DNA from: Bradyrhizobium sp. CCGUVB1N3
GTDB lineage: Bacteria > Pseudomonadota > Alphaproteobacteria > Rhizobiales > Xanthobacteraceae
Assembly (NCBI RefSeq): GCF_024199925.1
Contig: NZ_JANADR010000001.1
Span: forward strand, 4,708,501-4,772,500
DNA: 64,000 nucleotides
Direction of reading: 5' to 3'
Shown: positions 9,381-17,831 of the stretch, in pieces
How positions within the stretch are numbered: position 1 is the stretch's first letter
Layout of the letters: each line of letters begins with the position of its first letter
Notes under the pieces: model-generated
Seen by the model: only the letters and a program-made list of their open reading frames with translations
Database searches by the model: none
What the model was told of the DNA's origin: nothing
Program-made: the position numbers and the translations under genes

Positions 9381-9406
9381 CCAAGTCTTGCATTTCCAAG
9401 TCTTGC
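9381..9406 (-). repeat. Direct repeat CCAAGTCTTGC x2 in the leader of autotransporter copy 1
   Basis: CCAAGTCTTGC is found at 9381-9391 and 9396-9406, a 15-bp period, 10-35 bp before the ATG at 9371 on the minus strand. The position would place it in the 5' leader, where it could be a regulator site or a translational element, or simply a duplication by slippage. The second autotransporter's leader does not show the same pair. Confidence 0.45.
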
Positions 9407-9511
9407 GGCCGAAGCAGCCGCCGGTTGGCACATTGGCCGGAGCGCGCACGGTCGTCCCCGGAGCAAATTCGTCGTTTGGATTGGTGGAGGCCGCATCACC
9501 GGCGGTTGCCC

Positions 9512-9542
9512 TCGCCGATCGTCATCAGAACCTCACCGTGAG
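9512..9542 (-). pseudogene. Tail of an autotransporter gene left at a tandem-duplication junction
   Basis: On the minus strand this reads LTVRF-stop followed by 21 bp identical (9512-9532) to 12199-12219, which covers the stop codon and downstream bases of the third autotransporter (…AVRF-stop). The bases between here and the copy 1 start also resemble the bases between 12199 and the copy 2 start. So the unit [end of autotransporter 3 + spacer + autotransporter] was duplicated, and this is the scar. Confidence 0.65.
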
Positions 9543-9616
9543 AAATTCGAGCTCTCGTTCAGTGGGAAAAACACGACCACCCCCATCGCTGCAGCTACGT
9601 TCCCGTTTCACCATTC

Positions 9617-12130
9617 TCACCAGCTCACCTTGAGCGCGCCCATGCCGGCGTAGCTCTGGCTGCCCTTGGCAAATTCGCCGGTGAAGCGGGTGGACAGTTC
9701 CGACCAGTGGTTGAGGGCGAGGCGCGAGCCGACTTCGACCCGGCCGGCATCGGATGCCGCATGCGCGCCTTCGACGGTGAACGCCGGGGCCTGCAGGGTG
9801 ATCAGCGACGCCGTGACGTCGCGGGTCGGCGAGAACTCGTGCACCCAGGCCACGTTTGCGAACGGCATCCACATCATGCCGTTGCCGACATCGAAGCGGG
9901 CGTCGAACTTGGTGCCGAGGAAGACCGGCAGCGAGGACACGGTGTGCGAGGTGTAGCTCAAGCCCATCACGCCCGTTCCGGTCCCGGCCGTGCTGGTTTC
10001 GGTGTAGGCAGCCTGCCAAAGTTGCGCAGCCTGAATCGCCGCGTAGGGCGTTACCGAGACACGGGCGAAATCGTAGGTACGGCCCACCTCGAGCCGCCCG
10101 CCGAGCTGGTCGCTGCCGAACGAACCCTTGGCAATCTCGTCGGTGCCGATGCCGGTGATGGTGCGCGTCGTGGAGTTGTTGAAGTGGCTGTAGGCGAGCT
10201 GCGCAGAGACATAGCTCGCGCCGAAGCGCTGCATCGCATAGGCGCCGACATGCGCGCCGTCGAGCCTACCCGAGGTGGCGCGATCATCGACGCTGAAGCT
10301 TGCGCTGGAGCCGCCGACGGCGATACCGACCAGGAGGTCGGGATTGAGGAGATGATCCACGCCAGCCGCACCGCCCGCGATGCGATCACTGAAGGTGGCG
10401 CTGCCAACCGTCGCATTGCCCGACAGCGACTGGCCGGCGCCGAAGCCCGACGCCCAGGCATTCCATTGCGGCTGCACGAGCGGCGGTGCCTTCAGCGCGT
10501 TGAAGGCCGAGGTCGTCGGTTGTTCCGCGGCGTAGCCGAGCGCGCCCGCGCCCGTAACCTCGCCGCGATGACCGGTGCGCCACGCGTCCATCTGGCCGTC
10601 CATGCTCTGCCCGAACATGCTGCCGGCGGTAAACGCGGCGTTCTGGGTGCCGCTGGTGCCCTCGCCCGAGAGCTGGTCGAGCACGCGCACCGAGCCCGAC
10701 TGCAACAGGTTGGAGTAGAACGTTGCCGTGCTGCCTGTCAGCGCGGTCGAATAGCCGGCCTCGAGCGCGTTGCCGACCGCACGCTGGTTGGCCGTCTCGC
10801 CCGCAACCGCGCCAAACCCCTGACGCGTCAGGGTCAGGTCGACGGAGCTGGCATTGTAGGTCGCAGCCGCCGTGAAGAAGGCCGATGACGAGGTGACGTT
10901 GGCGAACTGGCCACCGACAGAGCTGCCTTGAACGACATTGGTGTAGGTGGTCGTCTGTTGATACAGCCCAGATTGCAGCACGGCGCGCAAGGTGCCATCG
11001 AGCTTGATTTGTCCGGCCGACAGGCCGTCGTGGAGGCCCGTGCTGTCGACGCGCAGCGCGAGCGTGCCCTGCGCCGTCTGCGTGACCGTGCCGTTGAAGC
11101 TGAAGTTGTCCGGCGCAAGCGCGGTTGCCGGGTCGGTGATGGTGATGAGCCCGTTATTGGTCAGCGTGCCGCCGTTGCCCAAGAGGGACACGGCGCCATC
11201 GAGCGTGCCGTTGTTGGCGATGGTGTCGCCGGTGGAGCCGAGGGAAACCAGCGAGTAGCCGCCGACCCCGCCCTTGATCATGCCGTTGTTGATGAGCTTA
11301 TTGCCGCTACCCCCGAGGAACACCCCAGAGCCGGCGGCGCCGGTCGCAACGATGGTGCCGCCATTGATTACGATGTTGCCATTGTCGACGATGCCCAGGC
11401 CGCCATCGCCAGCGGCCTTGATTGTGCCGCTGTTGGTAAAATTGTTGCTCTTCCACAGGTAGACGCCCACGCTACTGGAGCTACTACTGCTGCCGACCGT
11501 GATGGTGCCGGAATTCTGGACGGTGTTGCCGGTGCCGTCGACTTCGATACCGGTCGCATAGACGGTCCCGGTCAGGGTGATGGTGCCGGAATTTATGACC
11601 AGGTTGCCGTCGCCTCCGACCTTGAGGCCGCCGACGTAGCTCCCTGTCGAGCCGATCGCGCCCGAGTTCGTCACGGTGTTGTTGTTGGCGGTCATGAGTA
11701 TCGCCGTGGCCTGGTCGCCAACCGTGATCGTGCCGGCATTGGTGAAGGTGTTGTTGTTGCCGCCCTGCATGCCCACGCTCTGGTTGCCGGCCGTGATGCT
11801 GCCGTTGTTGATCGCGGTGTTGCCGTTGTTGAGATTGATGCCGATCCCGCCGTTCGAAGGCACCGTGATCGAGGCGTTCGACTGGACCGTCAGGGTCAGG
11901 TTGTTTTCGGTGCCGGTGCCAAAGCCGGTAGTGCTCGCGCCGTCACAGCTCACGGTGCTGCCCGACTGCACGCAGGCGGCGACCGCCGGCCTTGCCGGGA
12001 TCGCGACCATTGCGGCCGCCGACAACAGGAACGGAGCGGCGAACGTCGGGACGAGCCCGAATCGTACCCTGGCGGCGAATACCGGCAAATTCACAGTCTT
12101 CATCGGTGCCACACCATTTCTCGATTTCAT
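9617..12130 (-). CDS. Autotransporter with outer-membrane beta-barrel (copy 2)
   Basis: This is the tandem paralogue of the 6.9-9.4 kb gene and gives the same length (837 residues) with the ATG at 12130. That start is chosen because GGGAG lies 6 nt upstream (12137-12141); the frame also has an ATG at 12148. It has a signal peptide (FLLSAAAMVAIPARPAVAAC), a passenger of repeated TNSGTI, INSGTI and NNGTL units, then QRAVGNALEAGY, LDQLSGEGTSG and a barrel ending ALKVSW. The barrel half differs from copy 1 at only scattered positions, whereas the passenger has many substitutions, as expected of a surface-exposed part. Its stop is followed by the duplication scar. Confidence 0.92.
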   Translation of the reverse strand: MKSRNGVAPMKTVNLPVFAARVRFGLVPTFAAPFLLSAAAMVAIPARPAVAACVQSGSTVSCDGASTTGFGTGTENNLTLTVQSNASITVPSNGGIGINLNNGNTAINNGSITAGNQSVGMQGGNNNTFTNAGTITVGDQATAILMTANNNTVTNSGAIGSTGSYVGGLKVGGDGNLVINSGTITLTGTVYATGIEVDGTGNTVQNSGTITVGSSSSSSSVGVYLWKSNNFTNSGTIKAAGDGGLGIVDNGNIVINGGTIVATGAAGSGVFLGGSGNKLINNGMIKGGVGGYSLVSLGSTGDTIANNGTLDGAVSLLGNGGTLTNNGLITITDPATALAPDNFSFNGTVTQTAQGTLALRVDSTGLHDGLSAGQIKLDGTLRAVLQSGLYQQTTTYTNVVQGSSVGGQFANVTSSSAFFTAAATYNASSVDLTLTRQGFGAVAGETANQRAVGNALEAGYSTALTGSTATFYSNLLQSGSVRVLDQLSGEGTSGTQNAAFTAGSMFGQSMDGQMDAWRTGHRGEVTGAGALGYAAEQPTTSAFNALKAPPLVQPQWNAWASGFGAGQSLSGNATVGSATFSDRIAGGAAGVDHLLNPDLLVGIAVGGSSASFSVDDRATSGRLDGAHVGAYAMQRFGASYVSAQLAYSHFNNSTTRTITGIGTDEIAKGSFGSDQLGGRLEVGRTYDFARVSVTPYAAIQAAQLWQAAYTETSTAGTGTGVMGLSYTSHTVSSLPVFLGTKFDARFDVGNGMMWMPFANVAWVHEFSPTRDVTASLITLQAPAFTVEGAHAASDAGRVEVGSRLALNHWSELSTRFTGEFAKGSQSYAGMGALKVSW

Positions 12131-12211
12131 CAATTGCTCCCAACTCAATTCTTTGCCGCCGAAGCGGCCGTCGCCGGTAAATTGTCACGATGACATCGTC
12201 GCCGATCGTCA

Positions 12212-14926
12212 TCAGAACCTGACTGCAAACGTGCCCTTCACGCTCTGGTCGGTCGCACTCCTCGCGAACTGGCCGCCATAGGCGACGCCGAACGTCGCAT
12301 TCGGGGTGATAGCGAGATCGAGCCCGGCTTCGACGAGCGCCGCATCGCGCGCGATCGGCACGCCTGCGATGGTGAAGGCGGAGCCGCCCGAGAAGGCGAG
12401 GGTCGACAGCGGCGTGGTGTCGCCGAACGCGTGACGCCAGCCGAGCGTGCCGCGCGCGGTCATGCCCATGCCACTGAGCGTCGCGACCTGCGACGCGCCG
12501 CGCAGCCCCAACGTGGTGAAGGTGACGCCGATCTTGTCGGCCTGGCTGGTGAGCGCCGCCGCATTGCCCTGCTCGACGAAGCCGTCGGTCGAGAGGTTGA
12601 CATAGGCGAGATTGGCGAACGGCTCGAACGAGAGCTTGCCGAGAGCGGTGCGCCCGGCGTCGATGCGATAGCCGAACTCGCCGAACGCCTGCGCCGTGCG
12701 CGCGCCGTAGCTGCTCTTGAGCGTATCCATGAAGCCCGGGAACGCCACCGTGCGGCCCATGCTGAGCTCATGCCAGGTGTAGATGCCGCCGGTGCGGAAG
12801 GCGAGGTTGCCCCATTGCGTGCCGCCATAAAGGCCGAGGCTGTAGTCGTCGCTGCTGCCGGACGACCGACGATCGCCGACCCGGACGTTGGAATGGCCGT
12901 AGCCACCGAGCAGACCGACGCGCCAGGTTTCGGCGACGCGGCCGTCGGTGCCGACCACGATCCCGCCGGTGCTGCGGCTGAGCGACGCCGCATTGCCGTC
13001 GCCGCGGGTCGAGCCCCAGGAGCCGAAGCCGCGGGCCCACACGGCATACCGATCCGTGTCGGCGGACGCCTTCACCGGTCCGACCGCGGCATAGGCCATC
13101 GACGGCGCGCCGACGCTGTCGAAAGCCGCACGGAGCCGATCCAGCGCGGCGTCGCGCGTGAAGCGGCTGTCGTCGATCAGGACACCCTTGGCCGAGGCGT
13201 GGATCTCGCCGGACAATTGGTCGAAAGCATTTTGAGATTGCTGCGCCGAGAGATTGAGCATCGCGCCAACGAGAGCGTTGCCCAAACCGAGGCTGTCGAG
13301 GCCGCCGCCGGTCGCGACCTGGTTCGGCGTGACGCCGACGGAGGCGAAACTGACGCTGTTGCGGGTCAGCGTCAGATACACGTCGTTGGCATCGTAGCTG
13401 AGCGACGGCGTGAGATAGGCGAGGTTCGAGGTGACGCTGTCGAAGGTGCCACTGACGCCGTGCGCGGCCGTGATAATGGTGTAATTGGTGCTCGCTGCGT
13501 AATTGCCGGCGCCGGCCAGCACCTGCACCGTGCTGCCATTGATGATCGCAATGTTGCCGGAAACGATCTTGTCGCTCTGTCCTGCGGCATTGACCTCGAC
13601 CTGGTAAATTGAACCGGTTGAGAAGTTGACGTTGCCGAGGGTGGTCAGCGTACCGATCGAATTGCCCGGGGCGATGATGCCGCCGACCGTACCGGTGCCG
13701 CCGAGGATGCCGCCGTGCGCCACCGTCACGAGCCCGCCCAGCGAACCGTTCACCGCGAGCCGGCCGCCGCTCACGTCGGTCGCGCCGGTGAAGCCGCTGG
13801 AGTCGGCGGTCAGGATGGTCTCGCCCGCAAGCTGGTTGATCGTGCCCGCGCCGCTAATGGCGGCCGCGAACACGTAACCCGAACCGGTGTGGTTGAAGTT
13901 GATGGTGCCGGTGCCGAAACCGAACTGCACGCTCGCCGCATTCAGCGTGCCGGGCGCCACCGGTGTCGCGCCCGGCGCCGCGCCGATGTTGAGTGTGCCG
14001 GAACCCGACAGGTCCGCGATCGCAACGGGATTAGCGCCGGGCGCCGACACGACGCCTCCGTTGCTGATGGTCAGCGTGGCGCTGCCGAGGCTCCCGATGA
14101 TGAGCTGGCCATTGGCTGTCCATGTCGAATTGGCACCATCAACCAAAACGGAACCGCTGGCGCTGGCGGCGTTGCCGATGACGCTGGCGGTGGCGACCGT
14201 GACGGAGCCGCCATTTGTGACGTTCAAATAACCCGTGCCGCCGACCCCGACGTAGAGCCGGTTGGCAGTGATAGAGGAACCCGCACCATCGACGGTCACG
14301 CTGCCGGTCGCACCCGGCATCGCCCCCAGGCCGACCTGGGTGCCCGTGACGGCACCTCCGGCGAGGACCGATAACAATCCAGCGCCGCTCACTCCGACCG
14401 AAATCGGGCCGGCAGAGGACAATGTCGAGCCTGCCCCGGTTACGGTGAGGCCGCCGGTCGAACCGAGAAGCCCCGCAATGTCGACGCCTTGAACGCTCAG
14501 CGTTCCGCCGTTCTGGACTGTTAGAAATCCCGAGCCAAGCAAACCGACGGTGAGCGTCTGGGCGCTTGCACTTCCACCACTGATGATCGTCGCGTTCGGC
14601 GTCAAGGTGTCGACGGTGACCGTATCCGCCGATGTCGGCACGTTCGTGCTCCAGTTTCCAGGGTCGTACCAGTTGGTCGAGTTCGCACCGGTCCAATCCG
14701 AAGACCCCGCCTCGGCCGGCGACATGCAGCCCACGGCCACCAGCGCGGTCGAGCCGAGCAAAAGGGCGGCAAGCGGCACGCCCCGGCGCCGCCGCGTCGC
14801 ACCGCGGGAGCCGTCGGATCGAACGCGTTTGGCGCAGGCGAAGCAGATCATCTTGGGCACTTTCGAGACGTAAACGCGCGGCGAATCCAGTGAACTGCCG
14901 ATCCGCCGGAACGTTAGTTGGCGCAC
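12212..14926 (-). CDS. Autotransporter with outer-membrane beta-barrel (third, divergent)
   Basis: The protein of up to 904 residues has a signal peptide near RGVPLAALLLGSTALVAVG (cleavage at about AEAGSSDW), then a passenger opening with DWTGANSTNWYDPGNWST and many G-x-L-x-V-x-x-G-G units (GSGFLTVQNGGTLSVQG, GTGYLNVTNGGSVTV). An autotransporter-type barrel ends TFAVRF with the terminal Phe. Residues GTIAPGNSIGTLT-like (GGIIAPGNSIGTL) mark the passenger-to-barrel linker. It is only distantly related to the two genes downstream. The start is uncertain: GTG at 14926 or ATG at 14851 (MICFACAKR). It is probably the first gene of a three-gene minus-strand group. Confidence 0.9.
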   Translation of the reverse strand: MRQLTFRRIGSSLDSPRVYVSKVPKMICFACAKRVRSDGSRGATRRRRGVPLAALLLGSTALVAVGCMSPAEAGSSDWTGANSTNWYDPGNWSTNVPTSADTVTVDTLTPNATIISGGSASAQTLTVGLLGSGFLTVQNGGTLSVQGVDIAGLLGSTGGLTVTGAGSTLSSAGPISVGVSGAGLLSVLAGGAVTGTQVGLGAMPGATGSVTVDGAGSSITANRLYVGVGGTGYLNVTNGGSVTVATASVIGNAASASGSVLVDGANSTWTANGQLIIGSLGSATLTISNGGVVSAPGANPVAIADLSGSGTLNIGAAPGATPVAPGTLNAASVQFGFGTGTINFNHTGSGYVFAAAISGAGTINQLAGETILTADSSGFTGATDVSGGRLAVNGSLGGLVTVAHGGILGGTGTVGGIIAPGNSIGTLTTLGNVNFSTGSIYQVEVNAAGQSDKIVSGNIAIINGSTVQVLAGAGNYAASTNYTIITAAHGVSGTFDSVTSNLAYLTPSLSYDANDVYLTLTRNSVSFASVGVTPNQVATGGGLDSLGLGNALVGAMLNLSAQQSQNAFDQLSGEIHASAKGVLIDDSRFTRDAALDRLRAAFDSVGAPSMAYAAVGPVKASADTDRYAVWARGFGSWGSTRGDGNAASLSRSTGGIVVGTDGRVAETWRVGLLGGYGHSNVRVGDRRSSGSSDDYSLGLYGGTQWGNLAFRTGGIYTWHELSMGRTVAFPGFMDTLKSSYGARTAQAFGEFGYRIDAGRTALGKLSFEPFANLAYVNLSTDGFVEQGNAAALTSQADKIGVTFTTLGLRGASQVATLSGMGMTARGTLGWRHAFGDTTPLSTLAFSGGSAFTIAGVPIARDAALVEAGLDLAITPNATFGVAYGGQFARSATDQSVKGTFAVRF

Positions 14927-15027
14927 TCCGCGAAGGCTTGGACAGGATCGAACAACGACTAGGCTTGCGCGCTACACATCGCCGGGTTCGCGGCGTGTGT
15001 TGCGGAACGACCACACGGACTGGGGCG

Positions 15028-15996
15028 TCAGGGCACGAAGCCGTTGCGCGCCGGCCGCGTTCGGATGTCCGACGGTGTCGCGCCGTAGTAGCGGCGAAAG
15101 GACCGGTTGAAATAGGACAGGTCGCCGAAGCCGCATTCGAAGGCGATGACGCTGATCTGCCGATTGGCGAAGGTGGGATCGACCAGCATGCGATAGGCAC
15201 GGCTCAGCCGTTGCATCAGAACAAAATGGCTGAGGCTGGTGCCGTCATTGTCAAACAGCTTGCGGATGTAGGCCGGCGAAATGCCATGCCGCAGAGCGAG
15301 CGCTTCCGCGGAAAGGTCGTGCCCCATGATATTCGAAGTGATATCCGCCTTGAGCGCCTTAAGGCGCGCCGCGCGAACGCCGCGTCCGTTGGCAATATCC
15401 ACCGCCTCGCGCGTCACGCCCACCGCCAGCCCAATCAGATCCTGCAAATGAGTTGCGCACGCCACCCTGAGGTCCGTTGTCGAGGCCTCAAGGTGCCCTT
15501 TCTGGAGAAGCGCGAGATAGTTGCGGAGAAGACGCATCGGCGCCAGATCCGCCGGCAACAGGCGCATCAAGGCGTCGTCGACGTCGGCAACGGGAATCAC
15601 CGCGCGCGGAACGACGAGCGCCACGAAATCGATCGGCATCCCGTAGTCGCAGCTTCCAACCGAAGCATTGGACCAGAGCACGGCTTCGCCTTTGCGAAAA
15701 ACCACCTCGCGCCCGCGCTGATTGATCGTCGCCTCGCCCTCGGTCATCATGGCAAAGACGAAATCGTCGCTACCGTCCGCAACCAGGTTCGGCGTGCGCA
15801 TCACCCGATTGGCGGAGCTGCTGATCGAGGCCATGGTGACACCGGGCAGGGCATGAATTTGCGCTTCGCTGCGGAAGGGCTCGCCCCGCGCCGGGTCCAT
15901 CTCCATCTTGACGACCGAGCGGCCGAAAACCTCGCGCCAAGCCTCGATCTTGTCGTTGTCGGCGAAGGCATCAGTCGAAAACCTAAGATGCGACAA
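15028..15996 (-). CDS. AraC-family transcriptional regulator
   Basis: Third member of the local AraC paralogue set (about 322 residues): sensor domain with RFSTDAFADNDKIEAWREVF and ALPGVTMASI, C-terminal AraC HTH ending IAFECGFGDLSYFNRSFRRYYGATPSDIR. The frame is open to TTG at 16017, but TTG at 15996 is preferred because AGGAG lies 5 nt upstream (16002-16006) and the N-terminus then matches the paralogues. It sits directly upstream of the autotransporter group on the same strand, about 100 bp from the third autotransporter, which makes it the best candidate for their local regulator. The target is inferred from position only. Confidence 0.87.
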   Translation of the reverse strand: MSHLRFSTDAFADNDKIEAWREVFGRSVVKMEMDPARGEPFRSEAQIHALPGVTMASISSSANRVMRTPNLVADGSDDFVFAMMTEGEATINQRGREVVFRKGEAVLWSNASVGSCDYGMPIDFVALVVPRAVIPVADVDDALMRLLPADLAPMRLLRNYLALLQKGHLEASTTDLRVACATHLQDLIGLAVGVTREAVDIANGRGVRAARLKALKADITSNIMGHDLSAEALALRHGISPAYIRKLFDNDGTSLSHFVLMQRLSRAYRMLVDPTFANRQISVIAFECGFGDLSYFNRSFRRYYGATPSDIRTRPARNGFVP

Positions 15997-16213
15997 ACGC
16001 TCTCCTCGCGCTCTCAATGCGAGGCACCATAGGATCGAGTGAACGGCCTGGCTCGGACTCGACGGAACTCCGGTGCGGACTACCGAGGCAAAATCGTCTC
16101 CGGAGAGCGTGTTGCTGCGGTGTCACGTCGAAGCTGCCTGGATACGGCACGACAAGCGACGGAACGATGCGAAGTCTCACGCAGTCCTGATGATTGCGCG
16201 ACCGACGCGACCG

Positions 16214-17761
16214 CTACAACCTCCTGTTGGCGCCGGTCTGGTGATCATCGACGCGGGCCTGGATGATCTTGTTGCCGAAATAGTTGGCGGCAAGGCCGAT
16301 GCCGAGCGCGGCGAGGCTGCCGCCAAAGCCGGGAATCATCGACGATGCAGCTACGGCCGCGCCCTTCGCCAGGACCTGCAAGGCGGTGCCGTCCGTGAAG
16401 AAGCTGGGCAGTGTGTCAAACACCGTCTGCAATTGCGGCCTGGCCTGGCGCGCGATATCGGCGAGCTGGAGGACCTTGCCGAGGTCGGGGTTCTTCGTGA
16501 GCACATCCGGCGGAATCAGCGCCTTCAGCTGCTGCAGCACATTGGCGTTTTCCGGGGTGATCAGGCTCTTCAGGTCGATGCCTTGCAGCTGGCGGAGACC
16601 TTCCTTGATCGGCTCCAGCTTGTCGGCCGGCGCTCCCGACGACAGGAAGATCTGGAGGTCGTTGAGAAACTTGAACAACCCCTGCGGCAATTGTCCGCTT
16701 GGCGCTGATACCACCGGCGCGCCCGCCGAATTCGCCATCTCGACGATGCCGCTGTTGCCGATGCCCAGCACACCGAGGATCGACGCGATCCAGCCGGCAG
16801 TCTTGGTGTGATCCGCCTGTATGACGGTCTGAGAGCCCATCTTGCGCAAATCGTTGGCCGTCGCCCGCACGCGATCGGGATCGAGCGCACGCGGGCGCGC
16901 GGTCGCGAATGCAGCAGCGGTCGCAGCATCCGCGACCCCCGTCAGCGGCAGATTGTTGTCGGCCTGGAACGCGAGCAGCGCCGCGCGCGTCAGCGGCCCG
17001 TACTCGCCATCGATCGCACCCGGCGGGTAGTCGAGACGCTGGAGCTGCTGCTGCACGAACGTCGCGCTGATGGATGGCAGGGGCGCGTAATTGCCCGCCA
17101 CGCCGATGTTTGCGAGCGCAGGCGCGCCCGTCGTGAGATTGTTGAACGCCCCGAACTGCGGCCTTTGCGGATTGGGATCATTCGGGTCGACGCTCAGGCC
17201 GTAGAGCGTCGAAGGCAGGCGCTGATGCAAATTCCATTGCCCGGAGCGCAGGAAGGCGGCAGTGCCGTTGAAACCGCCGGATTGGGAGACCCAGGTGTAG
17301 GACACCAGTCCGGCCCCGAGCAGCGCCTGGCACACCGCGCCGCTGCCATAGACCCCGACCTGATAGGAGGCGGCGCCCGCCTCGCCCTTCAGGGCCTGCC
17401 GAACCGCGGTAAAATACGGAACGATGCGCGTGCGGATGTCCGCATCCGAGGCATCATAATCGACGGCGAAGTAGATCGCTGAACCCGAGGGTTGACCGAT
17501 GACGTCCGCCGCATAGTCGCGCGCGTGGGCGCCGTCCCTCGCACCCGCATCCTGCGAGAACGATGCCGCGGAATCGCCGGCGCCCTGGTAGACGATTGCA
17601 AGCCTCAGCCCCGCGCGAATGATGGCTGCGGCCTCGTCCGCCGTCAGCCGTTTTTCCGCCTGCCGCGTGTTGCGGCAATAATAGCGGATGATGGTATCGA
17701 CGCCGTTCTGCCTGAGGGAGGTGAGATGCGGCGTCGTCCGCATGTTGGTGTCAATGATCAT
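16214..17761 (-). CDS. DUF1906 glycoside-hydrolase-like protein with peptidoglycan-binding domain
   Basis: About 515 residues from ATG at 17761 (MIIDTNMRTT). A longer frame reaching 17917 would overlap the upstream gene and adds no domain. Residues 4-195 form a DUF1906 (Rv2525c-like) TIM-barrel domain: DTIIRYYCR, GLRLAIVYQG, AIYFAVDYDAS, YQVGVYGSG, SYTWVSQSGG, WNLHQ. Residues 230-290 are a peptidoglycan-binding-1 domain (AIDGEYGPLTRAALLAFQ). Residues 300-515 are a module also found in the next gene, ending in a glycine-rich hydrophobic stretch (IPGFGGSLAALGIGLAANYF) and DDHQTGANRRL. There is no signal peptide. A cell-wall hydrolase role is inferred. The 3' part has a broken copy at 4.1-4.4 kb. 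Confidence 0.82.
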   Translation of the reverse strand: MIIDTNMRTTPHLTSLRQNGVDTIIRYYCRNTRQAEKRLTADEAAAIIRAGLRLAIVYQGAGDSAASFSQDAGARDGAHARDYAADVIGQPSGSAIYFAVDYDASDADIRTRIVPYFTAVRQALKGEAGAASYQVGVYGSGAVCQALLGAGLVSYTWVSQSGGFNGTAAFLRSGQWNLHQRLPSTLYGLSVDPNDPNPQRPQFGAFNNLTTGAPALANIGVAGNYAPLPSISATFVQQQLQRLDYPPGAIDGEYGPLTRAALLAFQADNNLPLTGVADAATAAAFATARPRALDPDRVRATANDLRKMGSQTVIQADHTKTAGWIASILGVLGIGNSGIVEMANSAGAPVVSAPSGQLPQGLFKFLNDLQIFLSSGAPADKLEPIKEGLRQLQGIDLKSLITPENANVLQQLKALIPPDVLTKNPDLGKVLQLADIARQARPQLQTVFDTLPSFFTDGTALQVLAKGAAVAASSMIPGFGGSLAALGIGLAANYFGNKIIQARVDDHQTGANRRL

Positions 17762-17831
17762 GGCTCGCCCCCGAGTTGGACGGATTGGCCGTGTCGGCCG
17801 ACATGATTGCCTGGGTGGGTGTCGTTCATGG

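Noticed and set aside
6858..12130. Sequence identity of the two autotransporter barrels as an assembly artefact
   Set aside because: Many scattered substitutions and different spacers separate the copies, so they are real paralogues.
9707..12193. Long plus-strand frames (393 and 421 codons) across the second autotransporter
   Set aside because: They are antisense shadows of the repetitive passenger and barrel; no start signals and no recognisable domain.
12431..13612. 393-codon plus-strand frame over the third autotransporter
   Set aside because: Arg/Ala/Glu-rich shadow of the barrel-coding strand; no motif.
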